From: Treponema sp. UBA4692
GTDB lineage: Bacteria > Spirochaetota > Spirochaetia > Treponematales > Treponemataceae
Assembly: GCA_002404895.1 (NCBI GenBank)
Contig: DHKO01000009.1
Span: 1 to 64,000, forward strand
Direction: 5' to 3'
DNA: 64,000 nt
Shown: piece after piece, positions 7,953 to 16,443 of the stretch
How the letters are laid out: each line of letters opens with the position of its first letter
Position numbering within the stretch: position 1 is the first letter of the stretch
The notes under the pieces: model-generated
Told to the model about the DNA's origin: nothing
Seen by the model: only the letters and a program-made list of their open reading frames with translations
Databases searched by the model: none
Program-made: the position numbers and the translations under genes

Positions 7953-10457
7953 TTAGTCTTTTACTGCCGTTCTGTAGTCCCAGTTGTGCTTCGGGTATCT
8001 TCCTTTCATCTCCCTGCAGATTTCTGGCCAAGTGGCTGTCCAAAAGTTTTTCAGGTCGTCTGTTATTTGCAGCGGACGCGAGGATGGAGAAAGCAGTTTC
8101 AATAGTATTGGCTCTCCGAGAATTTTCGGAGTCTCAAAGCAGCCGAAAATCCGCTGGATTATGATTTCGATTGACGGCTGGATTAAAGATGTTCCTAAAT
8201 CAGAATCCGAGGGAGATTTTATCCTTGTGTAGATTATCTTTGTTTTACGACCGTTCGGTAGTGTAATATTCAGCGGAACTTTCTCGTCTATTTTGTTTCC
8301 GTCCAAGAACCAGTAAAGCCCTTCATAAATTGTGTTTGAGTCGATTTTTGGGGAGCTGATAAACGACAAAAGCCAATCGTTCGTTAGTTTATTTAGATTT
8401 AAGTATTTATATGCGCGAGAGTTTTTCTCATCTTTATCTGAAATCTCGTTTGATTTTGAATGTGTGATAAAGAATTCAGCCCGAAGCAGAAAATTTTTTG
8501 TCTTTTCATTCAAAAAGTTGTTTGCAGTTTGACTATCGAATGGTAGCTTAAAAATCTCATTTTCTTCTATGAAATTGCAGATTGCAAGCGCGGATTTTTC
8601 AATTTCCGGCGTTTCTTTTTTTTCTGACAGTATGATTTTTCCAAAAGACGTTACCGTGCAGTTTTTTGCCGTCAAAATTCTCTCGGAAAGCTTAACTTCT
8701 GTTTTTGAGCTGGAGACAGAATGTTCTTCAAGAAATTTTTCCACATCGTCTTTTACTATTGTCTCAAATTCGCGGATTTTTCCAGGTGTTCCAGCCGCAG
8801 AGCTTGACGCAACGTCAACTCCGATTATCCATTCAGAAAACGACGAGAGATTTTTCTGCCGCAAGTTTTCACGCTTTAGAATTGCTTTTCTTCCTGACGG
8901 AAACTGGTATTCCGCAAAATCTTTCTCCGCAGAATTGAGCTTTGCGAGCCTGTCCGGGAATCCTGCAAGCATCGGATTTTTTGATTTGACTTCCTCTTCC
9001 TTTATTTTTAGATTTTGGTAAGCGCGCGAAAGCCTTCTTGACAAGTCCTGCTCAAACAGCCTCTTCTGGTTTTCGCCCGAATCCCTGAATTCTGAAAACT
9101 GCGTTACAGCCGAGATATTTTTTGTTCCGGCCGCAAGTGCGGCGCAGGCAAGCCTTGGACTTAGCCCGAGCGAAAGAGCCGCTTTCCCTTTTTCTGTTAT
9201 TTTCGCGTTTTCTTTGTCTAAGCAGCCTAGATTTTGAAGAAGCGATTTTGCGTTTTCCCATGCTGCGGCTGAAGGCTCTGTGAGCCAGCTGAGCTTTGCC
9301 TTTTCAGTAACGCCCCACGCCGCACATTCAAGAACCATCTCTGACAAGTCCGTGCGCAAAATTTCAGGCGGATTTTGAAGAATCCTCGCCTCGTTTTTGT
9401 TCCATAATCTGATGCATTTTCCCTCTTTTACACGTCCGGCTCGTCCTGCGCGCTGGTCTGCGCTGAAAACAGATTCTCGTTCCGTCACAAGCTTTTCCAT
9501 CCCTGTGTTCAAGTCGATTTTTTTAGTCCGCGAGAATCCCGAGTCAATCACGACCGCGACATCTGGAACTGTAAGCGATGTTTCTGCGATTGCAGATGAA
9601 AGAATCACTCTGATTTTTGAGTCTCTTGATGGAGAAAGAGCTTTTCTTTGTTCTGAAAGCGAAACTGAGCTGTGGAGAACCAGAATTTCTGCCGGAATAT
9701 CTTCGCTTTCAAGCTCTGACTTTAATTTTCTGATTTCGTAAATTCCGGGCAGGAAAACTAGAATTGACTGCGAGAAAACTGGTTTTGAATTTCTTGAAAT
9801 TGACGAACATTCGTTAGTTAATTTCAAAGCTTCAACGGCAGATTTTACCGCTTTTAAAACGCTCTCATTGTCTTTGTATTCTATTTCGACAGGAAAGAGC
9901 CTTCCCGGAATTTTTATTATGCTTGCGGGATTTGAGCTGTTTCCCAAATATTCAGCTACCGATTGGCAGTTTATGGTCGCGCTCATCACGACTATAAAAA
10001 GGTCGTCGCGGAGCTGCATTGTCTCCTTTAGAAAAGCTAGCGCGAGATCTGAGTAAACAGAACGTTCGTGGAATTCATCCAGGATAATCACATTGATTTT
10101 TTCCAAAAGCGGATCTGACTGTAACATTCTTATAAGAACCGCTTCTGTTACGACTTCAAGCCTTGTCTCCTTGCTAATTTTTGACTCAAGATGAAGGCGG
10201 TAGCCCGCTGTTTTTCCTGTCTCTTCTCCTAGAATGCTTGAGACTCTGTCCGCAATCGCGGTGGCTGCAAGACGGCGCGGCTCTAGCATAAGGATTTTTC
10301 CCTTGAAATTTTCAAGAAGAGCGACTGGAACGGCTGTTGATTTTCCAGCTCCAGTTTCCGCAGCCAGAATCAAAGCGTGTGTCGGTGAATTTTTCAGGTT
10401 TACGCAGATTTCATTTAGATACGGTGAAATCGGAAGATTTTCAATTCCGCTTTTCAT
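7953..10457 (-). CDS. hrpB: ATP-dependent helicase HrpB (DEAH box)
   Basis: A superfamily-2 helicase of 834 residues when started at the ATG that overlaps the upstream stop (ATGA) and has AGGAAG in front. Motifs: Walker A GAGKST (36-41), DEFHER (DEAH-type motif II), SAT motif III and QRAGRAGR motif VI. The C-terminal half carries the HrpB-specific extension ending with a KNFWTATWPEICREMKGRYP block typical of the family. Cellular role is poorly defined; a role in RNA metabolism is inferred from the DEAH class. It is the last gene of a three-gene unit with the Gx/EcfT-like pair. This link may be only transcriptional. Confidence 0.93.
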   Translation of the reverse strand: MKSGIENLPISPYLNEICVNLKNSPTHALILAAETGAGKSTAVPVALLENFKGKILMLEPRRLAATAIADRVSSILGEETGKTAGYRLHLESKISKETRLEVVTEAVLIRMLQSDPLLEKINVIILDEFHERSVYSDLALAFLKETMQLRDDLFIVVMSATINCQSVAEYLGNSSNPASIIKIPGRLFPVEIEYKDNESVLKAVKSAVEALKLTNECSSISRNSKPVFSQSILVFLPGIYEIRKLKSELESEDIPAEILVLHSSVSLSEQRKALSPSRDSKIRVILSSAIAETSLTVPDVAVVIDSGFSRTKKIDLNTGMEKLVTERESVFSADQRAGRAGRVKEGKCIRLWNKNEARILQNPPEILRTDLSEMVLECAAWGVTEKAKLSWLTEPSAAAWENAKSLLQNLGCLDKENAKITEKGKAALSLGLSPRLACAALAAGTKNISAVTQFSEFRDSGENQKRLFEQDLSRRLSRAYQNLKIKEEEVKSKNPMLAGFPDRLAKLNSAEKDFAEYQFPSGRKAILKRENLRQKNLSSFSEWIIGVDVASSSAAGTPGKIREFETIVKDDVEKFLEEHSVSSSKTEVKLSERILTAKNCTVTSFGKIILSEKKETPEIEKSALAICNFIEENEIFKLPFDSQTANNFLNEKTKNFLLRAEFFITHSKSNEISDKDEKNSRAYKYLNLNKLTNDWLLSFISSPKIDSNTIYEGLYWFLDGNKIDEKVPLNITLPNGRKTKIIYTRIKSPSDSDLGTSLIQPSIEIIIQRIFGCFETPKILGEPILLKLLSPSSRPLQITDDLKNFWTATWPEICREMKGRYPKHNWDYRTAVKD

Positions 10458-10870
10458 TCTGATTCTTCCTGCTGCCAAATTTCATAAAGCCTGTTGTCTA
10501 AAGTTTCGATAATATGTTTTGGCTTGAATTTTAACCTAACGTTTGTTAGTTTTTCCAGCCAGAAGAAAACCTGCTTTAGAAATTTCCCGGCCTTTCCAGG
10601 CAGTTTTAGCTTTGGGCTGATTATTATCTGGGAAAGAAAAACCATTCCGACTAAAATTCCGCTTCTTCTTAATCCTAAAAATAAAGCGTCGGAAGTGATT
10701 CTAAAACTACCGAACGTTAATAAGACTTTTCCATGCTGGGACAAAAGCGCGAAAAAAACAATTGTGAGCGTTATAAAAATCGACGGCAGAATCTTAACTT
10801 TTTTTCTTTTTACTGAGGCGAGAATAAAAAAAAGAATAACAAATCCCCAGAGAACAATCGCTGAAATCAT
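10454..10870 (-). CDS. Small membrane protein, EcfT/CbiQ-like fragment
   Basis: A 138-residue membrane protein started at the ATG overlapping the upstream stop (ATGA) with GAGGAT in front. Three or four hydrophobic segments (IVLWGFVILFFILA; ILPSIFITLTIVFFALL; RSGILVGMVFLSQIII) are followed by a basic region. The segment TFGSFRITSDALFLGLRRSG resembles the transmembrane coupling subunit of energy-coupling-factor transporters (EcfT/CbiQ). The protein is roughly half the usual length and no EcfA ATPase is nearby. Translational coupling to the Gx transporter protein suggests they form one complex; the substrate is unknown. Confidence 0.65.
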   Translation of the reverse strand: MISAIVLWGFVILFFILASVKRKKVKILPSIFITLTIVFFALLSQHGKVLLTFGSFRITSDALFLGLRRSGILVGMVFLSQIIISPKLKLPGKAGKFLKQVFFWLEKLTNVRLKFKPKHIIETLDNRLYEIWQQEESE

Positions 10871-11439
10871 AAATCCTCTTCTTTGCATTTTTCGCTTGTG
10901 TTTTTTGCTTCAACGAGCTTTAGCCATCTGCTTTTTTGCCTGAAAATCTCGGTGAAAATTCCAAGAACGGCTCCTGTCGCAAATCCTGTAACAAGAAGAA
11001 CTGGCGCGATGTATTTCGCGTTTTTCCCGAAAAGGAAGAATCTTGCGACTAAAAGCTGGGCGCAGTTGTTTGCCAAGGCGCCCGCAAGGCTGATTCCAAG
11101 CGAGCTGATTTTTGATTTAAAAGCCGTGTAGACAAGAATCATCATAAGCGCGGAAGAAAAAGAGCCTGCCGCTGAAAAAATAAATATGTACGAGAAAAGA
11201 GTTCCTGAAATCACGCCCTGTGCGACAATCTTGAAAAAAACGACAAGTGCGATTTCTCTTTTTGTGAGGACTGAAAGCGAAAGGATAATTGGAAGATTCG
11301 CAAGTCCAAGTCGGAGAAATGGAAGCGGCTTTGGAATTGCGTATTCAACTGCGGAAAGAAAAAGGCAGAGTGCGGAAAAAAATGTTATCAGCTTTGTTCG
11401 GCTGCTGTCTTGCGCTGTTTTTAGTTTTGAGTCACACAC
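10867..11439 (-). CDS. Gx transporter family protein (heptaprenyl-PP synthase component I-like)
   Basis: A 190-residue integral membrane protein with about five or six hydrophobic helices. It contains PFLRLGLANLPIILSLSVL and ISLAGALANNCAQLL, characteristic of the Gx transporter / Hpre_diP_synt_I family, whose fold resembles ECF substrate-binding (S) proteins. The name as a prenyl-diphosphate synthase component is historical and probably misleading. It heads the operon Gx-EcfT-like-hrpB with ATGA overlaps. Substrate unknown. Confidence 0.8.
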   Translation of the reverse strand: MCDSKLKTAQDSSRTKLITFFSALCLFLSAVEYAIPKPLPFLRLGLANLPIILSLSVLTKREIALVVFFKIVAQGVISGTLFSYIFIFSAAGSFSSALMMILVYTAFKSKISSLGISLAGALANNCAQLLVARFFLFGKNAKYIAPVLLVTGFATGAVLGIFTEIFRQKSRWLKLVEAKNTSEKCKEEDL

Positions 11440-11477
11440 AGGAAAGATTTTATCATAAAAAGTGATATAATAAAATC

Positions 11478-12299
11478 ATGGAAAAACTTAAAGTAAATTT
11501 AATGGCGTTCGATTTGGACGACACACTTTTGAACGACGAGAGAAAAATAAGCGACAGAAATGTTGAAGTTTTGCGGCGGTGCGCTCAGCGCGGAATTTAT
11601 GTTGTCTTGTGCTCCGGGCGCGCGGAGGACGGAATAAAGCCTTTTGTGAGCCGCCTTAATATTGCCGCTCTTGAGACTGGAAAATATGTTATCTCGATAA
11701 ACGGCTGTTCGATTTTCGATATGCATAGGCGGCTTCAGATTTACAAGAAGACTGTACAGAGCGAGATTCTTCATTATGTCCACTCGGAAGCGAAAAAAAT
11801 GGGATTTGAGACAGAAGTCTATTCTGAGGATATTGTTTTTTACAGCAAGGAGACTGAATGGACTTTGCGCGATGTTACGATGTGCGGCCTGAAAGGAAAA
11901 GAATCTGAAAACTACGATGAGCTTTTGAACAAGGATTTTTACAAGATGCTGATTCCAGGCGAGCCTGAAAAGCTTTTGGTCTTGCAGGAAAAGCTTAAAG
12001 CAGACCTTGGCGGCAAGGCTGTGATTTTCACAAGCAAGCCGTATTTTCTTGAAATTCTACCTCCGGGGTGCGGAAAAGGCGAGTCGATTTTGTGGCTTTC
12101 AAAATACATCGGAATTGATGCGGGTACAACAATGGCTTTCGGAGACAGCATGAACGATGAAAGCATGATAACAAAGTGCGGCTACGGAGTTGCAATGAAA
12201 AACGGCAACGAGCAGATAAAAAAAATCGCCGGCTTCGTTACTGAAAAGACCAACAACGATGACGGCGTGGCGGATTTTATTGAAAAATGGGTTTTATAG
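11478..12299 (+). CDS. HAD-superfamily Cof-type sugar-phosphate phosphatase
   Basis: A 273-residue HAD hydrolase. Motif I is FDLDDTLL (nucleophile D12, general acid D14), then CSGR motif II, a Cof-type alpha/beta cap, and motif IV GDSMNDESMI, followed by the family ending VAMKNGNEQIKKIAGFVT. It probably dephosphorylates small sugar phosphates or nucleotides in the cytoplasm; the substrate cannot be read from sequence. TATAAT ends six bases before the ATG, without a Shine-Dalgarno, so the message is probably leaderless. Its end overlaps the convergent PTS gene by six bases. Confidence 0.9.
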   Translation: MEKLKVNLMAFDLDDTLLNDERKISDRNVEVLRRCAQRGIYVVLCSGRAEDGIKPFVSRLNIAALETGKYVISINGCSIFDMHRRLQIYKKTVQSEILHYVHSEAKKMGFETEVYSEDIVFYSKETEWTLRDVTMCGLKGKESENYDELLNKDFYKMLIPGEPEKLLVLQEKLKADLGGKAVIFTSKPYFLEILPPGCGKGESILWLSKYIGIDAGTTMAFGDSMNDESMITKCGYGVAMKNGNEQIKKIAGFVTEKTNNDDGVADFIEKWVL

Positions 12300-12725
12300 C
12301 CTTTGCTTTATGCCTTTTTCAAAAAGCTGGTAAAGCTCGGAGTTGTCTTTTGCGGAGAGAATTTTTCCAATCTCTCCGTTTTCGTTAAGAAAATTTATCA
12401 TAGCCGCGATGCATTTTAAGTTGTGCGGAGTGCAGTCCGGCCAGACTGTCAGAACGTAAATCTCGTTTTTGCTTGAAATTCCTGCCGCGGCGCAGATTGA
12501 CGAGACTCCTTTTGATGTCGCGTGCGGAACTGAAATTTCCTTTCTTATAAAAGTGCTTGCTGCGGCTTCTCTTTTTAGAATATCTGAGACGACCTGATTT
12601 CTGTCGTTCACTTTGCCGCTTTTTTCAAGAAGCGAGACAAGCTCCTCGATAATTTCCCGTTTTGAGCTGCCTTTAAGCTGTGTTGTTACGGAATTTGATG
12701 AAATCCACAGATTGTTTTTGTCCAT
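12294..12725 (-). CDS. PTS EIIA-like protein (fructose/nitrogen type)
   Basis: A 143-residue PTS IIA type-2 domain. The phosphorylatable histidine is in ISVPHATSKG (H68), and the following SSICAAAGIS matches the family. No IIB, IIC, HPr or EI gene is adjacent, so it is either a stand-alone regulatory PtsN-like phosphoacceptor or a component of a PTS encoded elsewhere. AGGAG precedes the ATG. It overlaps the end of the convergent HAD gene. Confidence 0.85.
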   Translation of the reverse strand: MDKNNLWISSNSVTTQLKGSSKREIIEELVSLLEKSGKVNDRNQVVSDILKREAAASTFIRKEISVPHATSKGVSSICAAAGISSKNEIYVLTVWPDCTPHNLKCIAAMINFLNENGEIGKILSAKDNSELYQLFEKGIKQRL

Positions 12726-12819
12726 AAAATGCTCCTTGCCCGCGTATTTCTTGTCAGGCGTAATTTTTCAGTGGGTTTTGCCTTTGAGAGAAGAGAAATA
12801 GTGAGAAACTGGAGAAAAT

Positions 12820-13182
12820 TTATTGGAGCGTTTGTTTTTTGATTACGGAGCGCAGATAGCGCGTCAGATGCTGGATTTTCTTGCCTGTCTTTTTTGTTAG
12901 CTTGAATTCTGTTGGCGGCAGAATCTTTATTAGAAACGGAAAATTTTCCGCATAGAGAATTTCAGCTTCGGAATTTTGCGAGAAAGATGTCTCGCTGCTG
13001 TTTTCAAATTTTGCGATTTGGACAGGAGGAAAGTTTTCGCCTTGATTTATTTCCGTTACGCTTGAATTTCGCAGAAGACTTGAGATGGATTTGTTTTGGG
13101 CATAAAACGACATTGACTGAAAAATCGTGAATAAAGCGGCGAAAATAAGAAATGACAGCCTTGTTCTGATACTGTGTCGCAT
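12820..13182 (-). CDS. Small exported protein, function unknown
   Basis: A 120-residue product with an N-terminal signal sequence (RTRLSFLIFAALFTIFQSMSF) and a basic C-terminus (KLTKKTGKKIQHLTRYLRS). I recognise no family. The ATG at 13182 is preferred over an upstream one: a perfect TATAAT (13189-13194, minus strand) ends six bases before it, again suggesting a leaderless mRNA. It stands alone between purA and the PTS gene. Confidence 0.6.
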   Translation of the reverse strand: MRHSIRTRLSFLIFAALFTIFQSMSFYAQNKSISSLLRNSSVTEINQGENFPPVQIAKFENSSETSFSQNSEAEILYAENFPFLIKILPPTEFKLTKKTGKKIQHLTRYLRSVIKKQTLQ

Positions 13183-13280
13183 AGTTTTATTATAATGCAA
13201 AAAACGGCAAAAATGAAATTTCCGCTCTTGCTGAAAAAAAGCGGAGACTGTTTGAAATCCCCGCTTTTAGATTCTTTATT

Positions 13281-14510
13281 TTATTTCCATGGATTGTCGC
13301 GCACAAAAGTCTCGTCGCGCTCGTATCCGACAGAAATGATTCCTACTTTTGTTCCGCAGAAATCTTCAATGAATTCAATGTAGTCGCGCGCCTCTTTTGG
13401 AAGAGACTCGTAGTCGCGCACTTTTTTAAGAGAAGTTTTCCATCCCTTGAATTTCTTGAGAACCGGCTTCGCGTTTTCCATGTCCTCGACTCCAGCCGGA
13501 AAATCCGTAACGATTTTTCCGTTGATGTCGTATGCGACGCACGCCTCAATCTGCTCCATCGGGTCGTAGATGTCGAGATGTGTGAGCACGAGAGAATCGA
13601 TTGAATTTACACGGCAGGCATAGCGCAAAGCGACAAGGTCAAGATAGCCGCATCTTCTGGCTCTTCCTGTTGTAACTCCGTACTCGCGTCCTGTGTCGCG
13701 CACTTTTCTGCAAAGCTCGCTTTCTGCCTCGTCTGCGTCGTTGAATTCTGTAGGCATCGGACCGTTTCCTACTCGTGTCTCGTACGCCTTGAAAACGCCA
13801 AGGATTTTGTCAAGGTCGTGAGGCCCGATTCCGCAGCCTGTCGCAGCTCCGGCCGCGCATGAGGCTCCAGAAGAGACATAAGGATAAGTTCCAGAGTCAA
13901 TGTCGAGCATTGCGCCCTGCGCGCCTTCAAAAAGGATATTGTCTTTCTTGAATTCGTGCATTTTCGCGGTCAAATCGACGCGCATTTTGATAAGCTGGTC
14001 TTTGTACTTGTTGAGATATTCAAGGTCTTCCGAATCCAAATCCGCGATTTTCTGCTTCCAGTCAAGGTCGGCAAGGCGGATTCCGTCTCTCTGGGCTTTT
14101 TCTGAGTATGCGATTCCGATTCCTCGTCCTGTTGTTCCAATCGGGCGTTTTCTGGAAGCGTCGCGCTCCTTGTCCATTTTGCGGTAGCGTGGAAGAATTA
14201 TGTGCGCGCGGTCTGAAATGAATACGCGTCCTTCCCAGTTGATTCCGTTGTCCTTTAGCATCTGAAGCTCGTTGAAAAGGGCTTCCGGGTCAATAACCAT
14301 TCCGGCTCCAAGAAAAACTGACTTGTTCGGATAAAGGATTCCGCTTGGAACCTGATGAAGAGCAAACTGCTTTCCGTCAACAACGATTGTGTGTCCGGCA
14401 TTCGGTCCGCCTGCATAGCGCACAACATACTTAGCATCTTCTGCAAGATAATCTACGATTTTACCTTTTCCTTCGTCGCCCCACTGAGCGCCAATAACAA
14501 CGACCTTCAT
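13281..14510 (-). CDS. purA: Adenylosuccinate synthetase
   Basis: A 409-residue enzyme from the ATG at 14510, where the conserved start MKVVVIGAQWGDEGKGK begins; the open frame extends further upstream but without family similarity. The catalytic GDEGKGK P-loop, the NAGHT motif (GGPNAGHTIV), GTTGRGIG and the C-terminal TGRARRCG are all present. It converts IMP plus aspartate and GTP to adenylosuccinate in AMP synthesis, in the cytoplasm. GGGGG precedes the ATG by a few bases. It is monocistronic with a recognisable promoter. Confidence 0.97.
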   Translation of the reverse strand: MKVVVIGAQWGDEGKGKIVDYLAEDAKYVVRYAGGPNAGHTIVVDGKQFALHQVPSGILYPNKSVFLGAGMVIDPEALFNELQMLKDNGINWEGRVFISDRAHIILPRYRKMDKERDASRKRPIGTTGRGIGIAYSEKAQRDGIRLADLDWKQKIADLDSEDLEYLNKYKDQLIKMRVDLTAKMHEFKKDNILFEGAQGAMLDIDSGTYPYVSSGASCAAGAATGCGIGPHDLDKILGVFKAYETRVGNGPMPTEFNDADEAESELCRKVRDTGREYGVTTGRARRCGYLDLVALRYACRVNSIDSLVLTHLDIYDPMEQIEACVAYDINGKIVTDFPAGVEDMENAKPVLKKFKGWKTSLKKVRDYESLPKEARDYIEFIEDFCGTKVGIISVGYERDETFVRDNPWK

Positions 14511-14573
14511 AAAGCCCCCAAAATGGATTAGCACTTTCCGCGCGAGAAGCGTTTCTGTGCAAAAATACATTAA

Positions 14574-14602
14574 ATAATAACATAAAGAGAGACACGTTTC
14601 AA
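14574..14602 (-). promoter_or_regulatory. purA promoter
   Basis: Minus strand: -35 TTGAAA (14597-14602), 17-bp spacer, -10 TATTAT (14574-14579). This predicts a leader of nearly 60 nt before the purA ATG. The remaining bases to 14786 hold nothing else I can identify. Confidence 0.7.
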
Positions 14603-14786
14603 TTAAGGCGTTTTTTGCTGCGGTTCTGCCTGAAAATATGGCAGAAAGCAAAAGTAAGATTTCTTTTAGGATTTTCGATTTGCAAGGCGCAGGACATATT
14701 TTTCAAACTAAAGTTATTTTTTCGCATTGGTTCGGTTTGGTGTCAGAACTTTTCAAAAAGACTTCGCTTTATTATAATCTCTTGCC

Positions 14787-16432
14787 ATGAAAATCTTTAT
14801 TAAGCTACTGGTCGGCTGGGCTGTTTTGCTTTTGGTTTCATGCGGCAAAAAGCCTGCCTCGTTAAAGACAGGTCCCTTGCCTGAAAAGTCTGTTTCCGGA
14901 CAGGTTTTAAGCATTTCATTCAATGAGCCGATTGACACCATTGACCAGCAGAGAGCTGTTTACTCAAGTTCCTTTGAGATTATCGGAAATATGATGGACG
15001 GCCTTATGCAGATGGCTGATGACGGCTCTGTAAAGAAGGCGATTTGCGAGGAGGAGACTGTCTCATCTGACGGTCTGCTCTATACTTTTAAGCTTAGAAA
15101 AGATGTTTTTTGGTCAAACGGAGAGCCTGTTACAGCTCATGACTTTGTTTACGGCTGGCAACGGGCGGTTGACCCTGCGACAGAATCTGAATATGCGTTT
15201 ATGATGGGAGACATTGCGCAGGTCAAAAATGCCGGCGCGATTATGACCGGAAAAATGGAGCCCAACCAGCTTGGTGTTCGGGCTGTTGATGACTACACAT
15301 TTGAAGTTCAGCTGGAAGTTCCTGTTTCATATTTTGACCAGCTTTTATATTTTTGCACTTTTTATCCTGCCAACGAAAAATTCATAAAAAAAGTCGGAGA
15401 CAAATACGGAACAAGTGCTGAGACATATCTTTGCAACGGGGCTTTTTTTCTGACAGAGTACAAGCCTGATTCTTCAGTCACATTGGTGAAAAACACGGCG
15501 TATTATGACGCTTCATCTGTGAAGCTGGGCGGGCTTCACTATATTTATGTCAGAAACGGAGATGAGGCTTTAAGAAGATACAATCGCGGAGAGATAGACT
15601 TGGTTTCTCTTGACGGAGAGCAGGTAAAAAGCGAAAAAGAAGATCCCGCGTTTAAGGCTATTGATTCCGGCTTTCTTTTTTATCTTTCATTTAACTTAAA
15701 AGAGCCAAAGCTTAAAAACAAGAATTTGAGGCAGGCTTTAGGACTTGCTTTTGACCGCGAGCTGATGACTGAGGAAATTTCAGACGGTCTGTGGCCTCAT
15801 ATGCTTGTGTTCCGCGCGGCTATGCTTTTGATTCAAACGGCGCGGATTTTACGCCAGCCCAGCCGGAATTTCCCGACTACTGCTCATTTAATCCTGAACG
15901 TGCGCGAGAGCTTTTGGATAAAGCAAAGACCGAAACAGGCGCAAGCGATTTTGAGATAGAATTTCTTGTAGCTGATGTGGCGGCGCAGAAAATTGCTGCA
16001 GAATCATTTAAGCGACAAATAGAAGAAAATCTGAAAGATGTCCATATAAAATTAAATATAGTTCCAAAGGCTGACCGGCGCAAAATTATGGCTAGGCACG
16101 AATTTGAAATCGGTCTGACAAACTGGGGACCTGACTATGCCGACCCTATGACATATCTTTCGATGTGGGTAACTGGAAACGAAAACAATTATGAAAGCTA
16201 CTCAAATCCGAAGTACAACGCTTTGATTGCCCGATGCTCGGACGGCGACCTATGCACAATTCCGCAGGAGCGCTGGAAAGCTATGAAGCAGGCAGAAACT
16301 ATGCTGATGGAAGACATGGCTGTAACGCCTTTTTATCAGCAGTGCGATGCAAATATGATAAAGCCTGGCGTGAGAGGAATTGAATTTCACGCGGTTGCAA
16401 TCAACAGAATTTTTAAGCACGCAACAAAATAA
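14787..16432 (+). pseudogene. Peptide ABC transporter binding lipoprotein (OppA/DppA type), frameshifted
   Basis: Two overlapping frames together make one about 548-residue solute-binding protein of family 5. The first frame begins with a lipoprotein signal (LLVSCGKK) and continues through GLLYTFKLRKDVFWSNGEP to EEISDGLWP. Beyond about 15797 it reads nonsense, while the frame -1 to it takes over with SYACVPRGYAFDSNGADF and continues to the normal end (NMIKPGVRGIEFHAVAINR). A single missing base near 15790-15800 explains this; there is no homopolymer or slippery heptamer there. It is either a recent natural mutation or a sequence error. TATAAT lies eight bases before the ATG. It is followed 11 bp later by a chemoreceptor. 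Confidence 0.85.
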
Positions 16433-16443
16433 GGAAATTGTTT

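Noticed and set aside
10494..10943. A 149-codon plus-strand frame opposite the EcfT-like gene
   Set aside because: The minus strand has ATGA couplings, ribosome sites and membrane helices; the plus frame has none.
15780..15800. Programmed frameshift in the peptide-binding protein
   Set aside because: No slippery heptamer, stop-codon signal or downstream structure typical of programmed shifting; a simple one-base loss is likelier.
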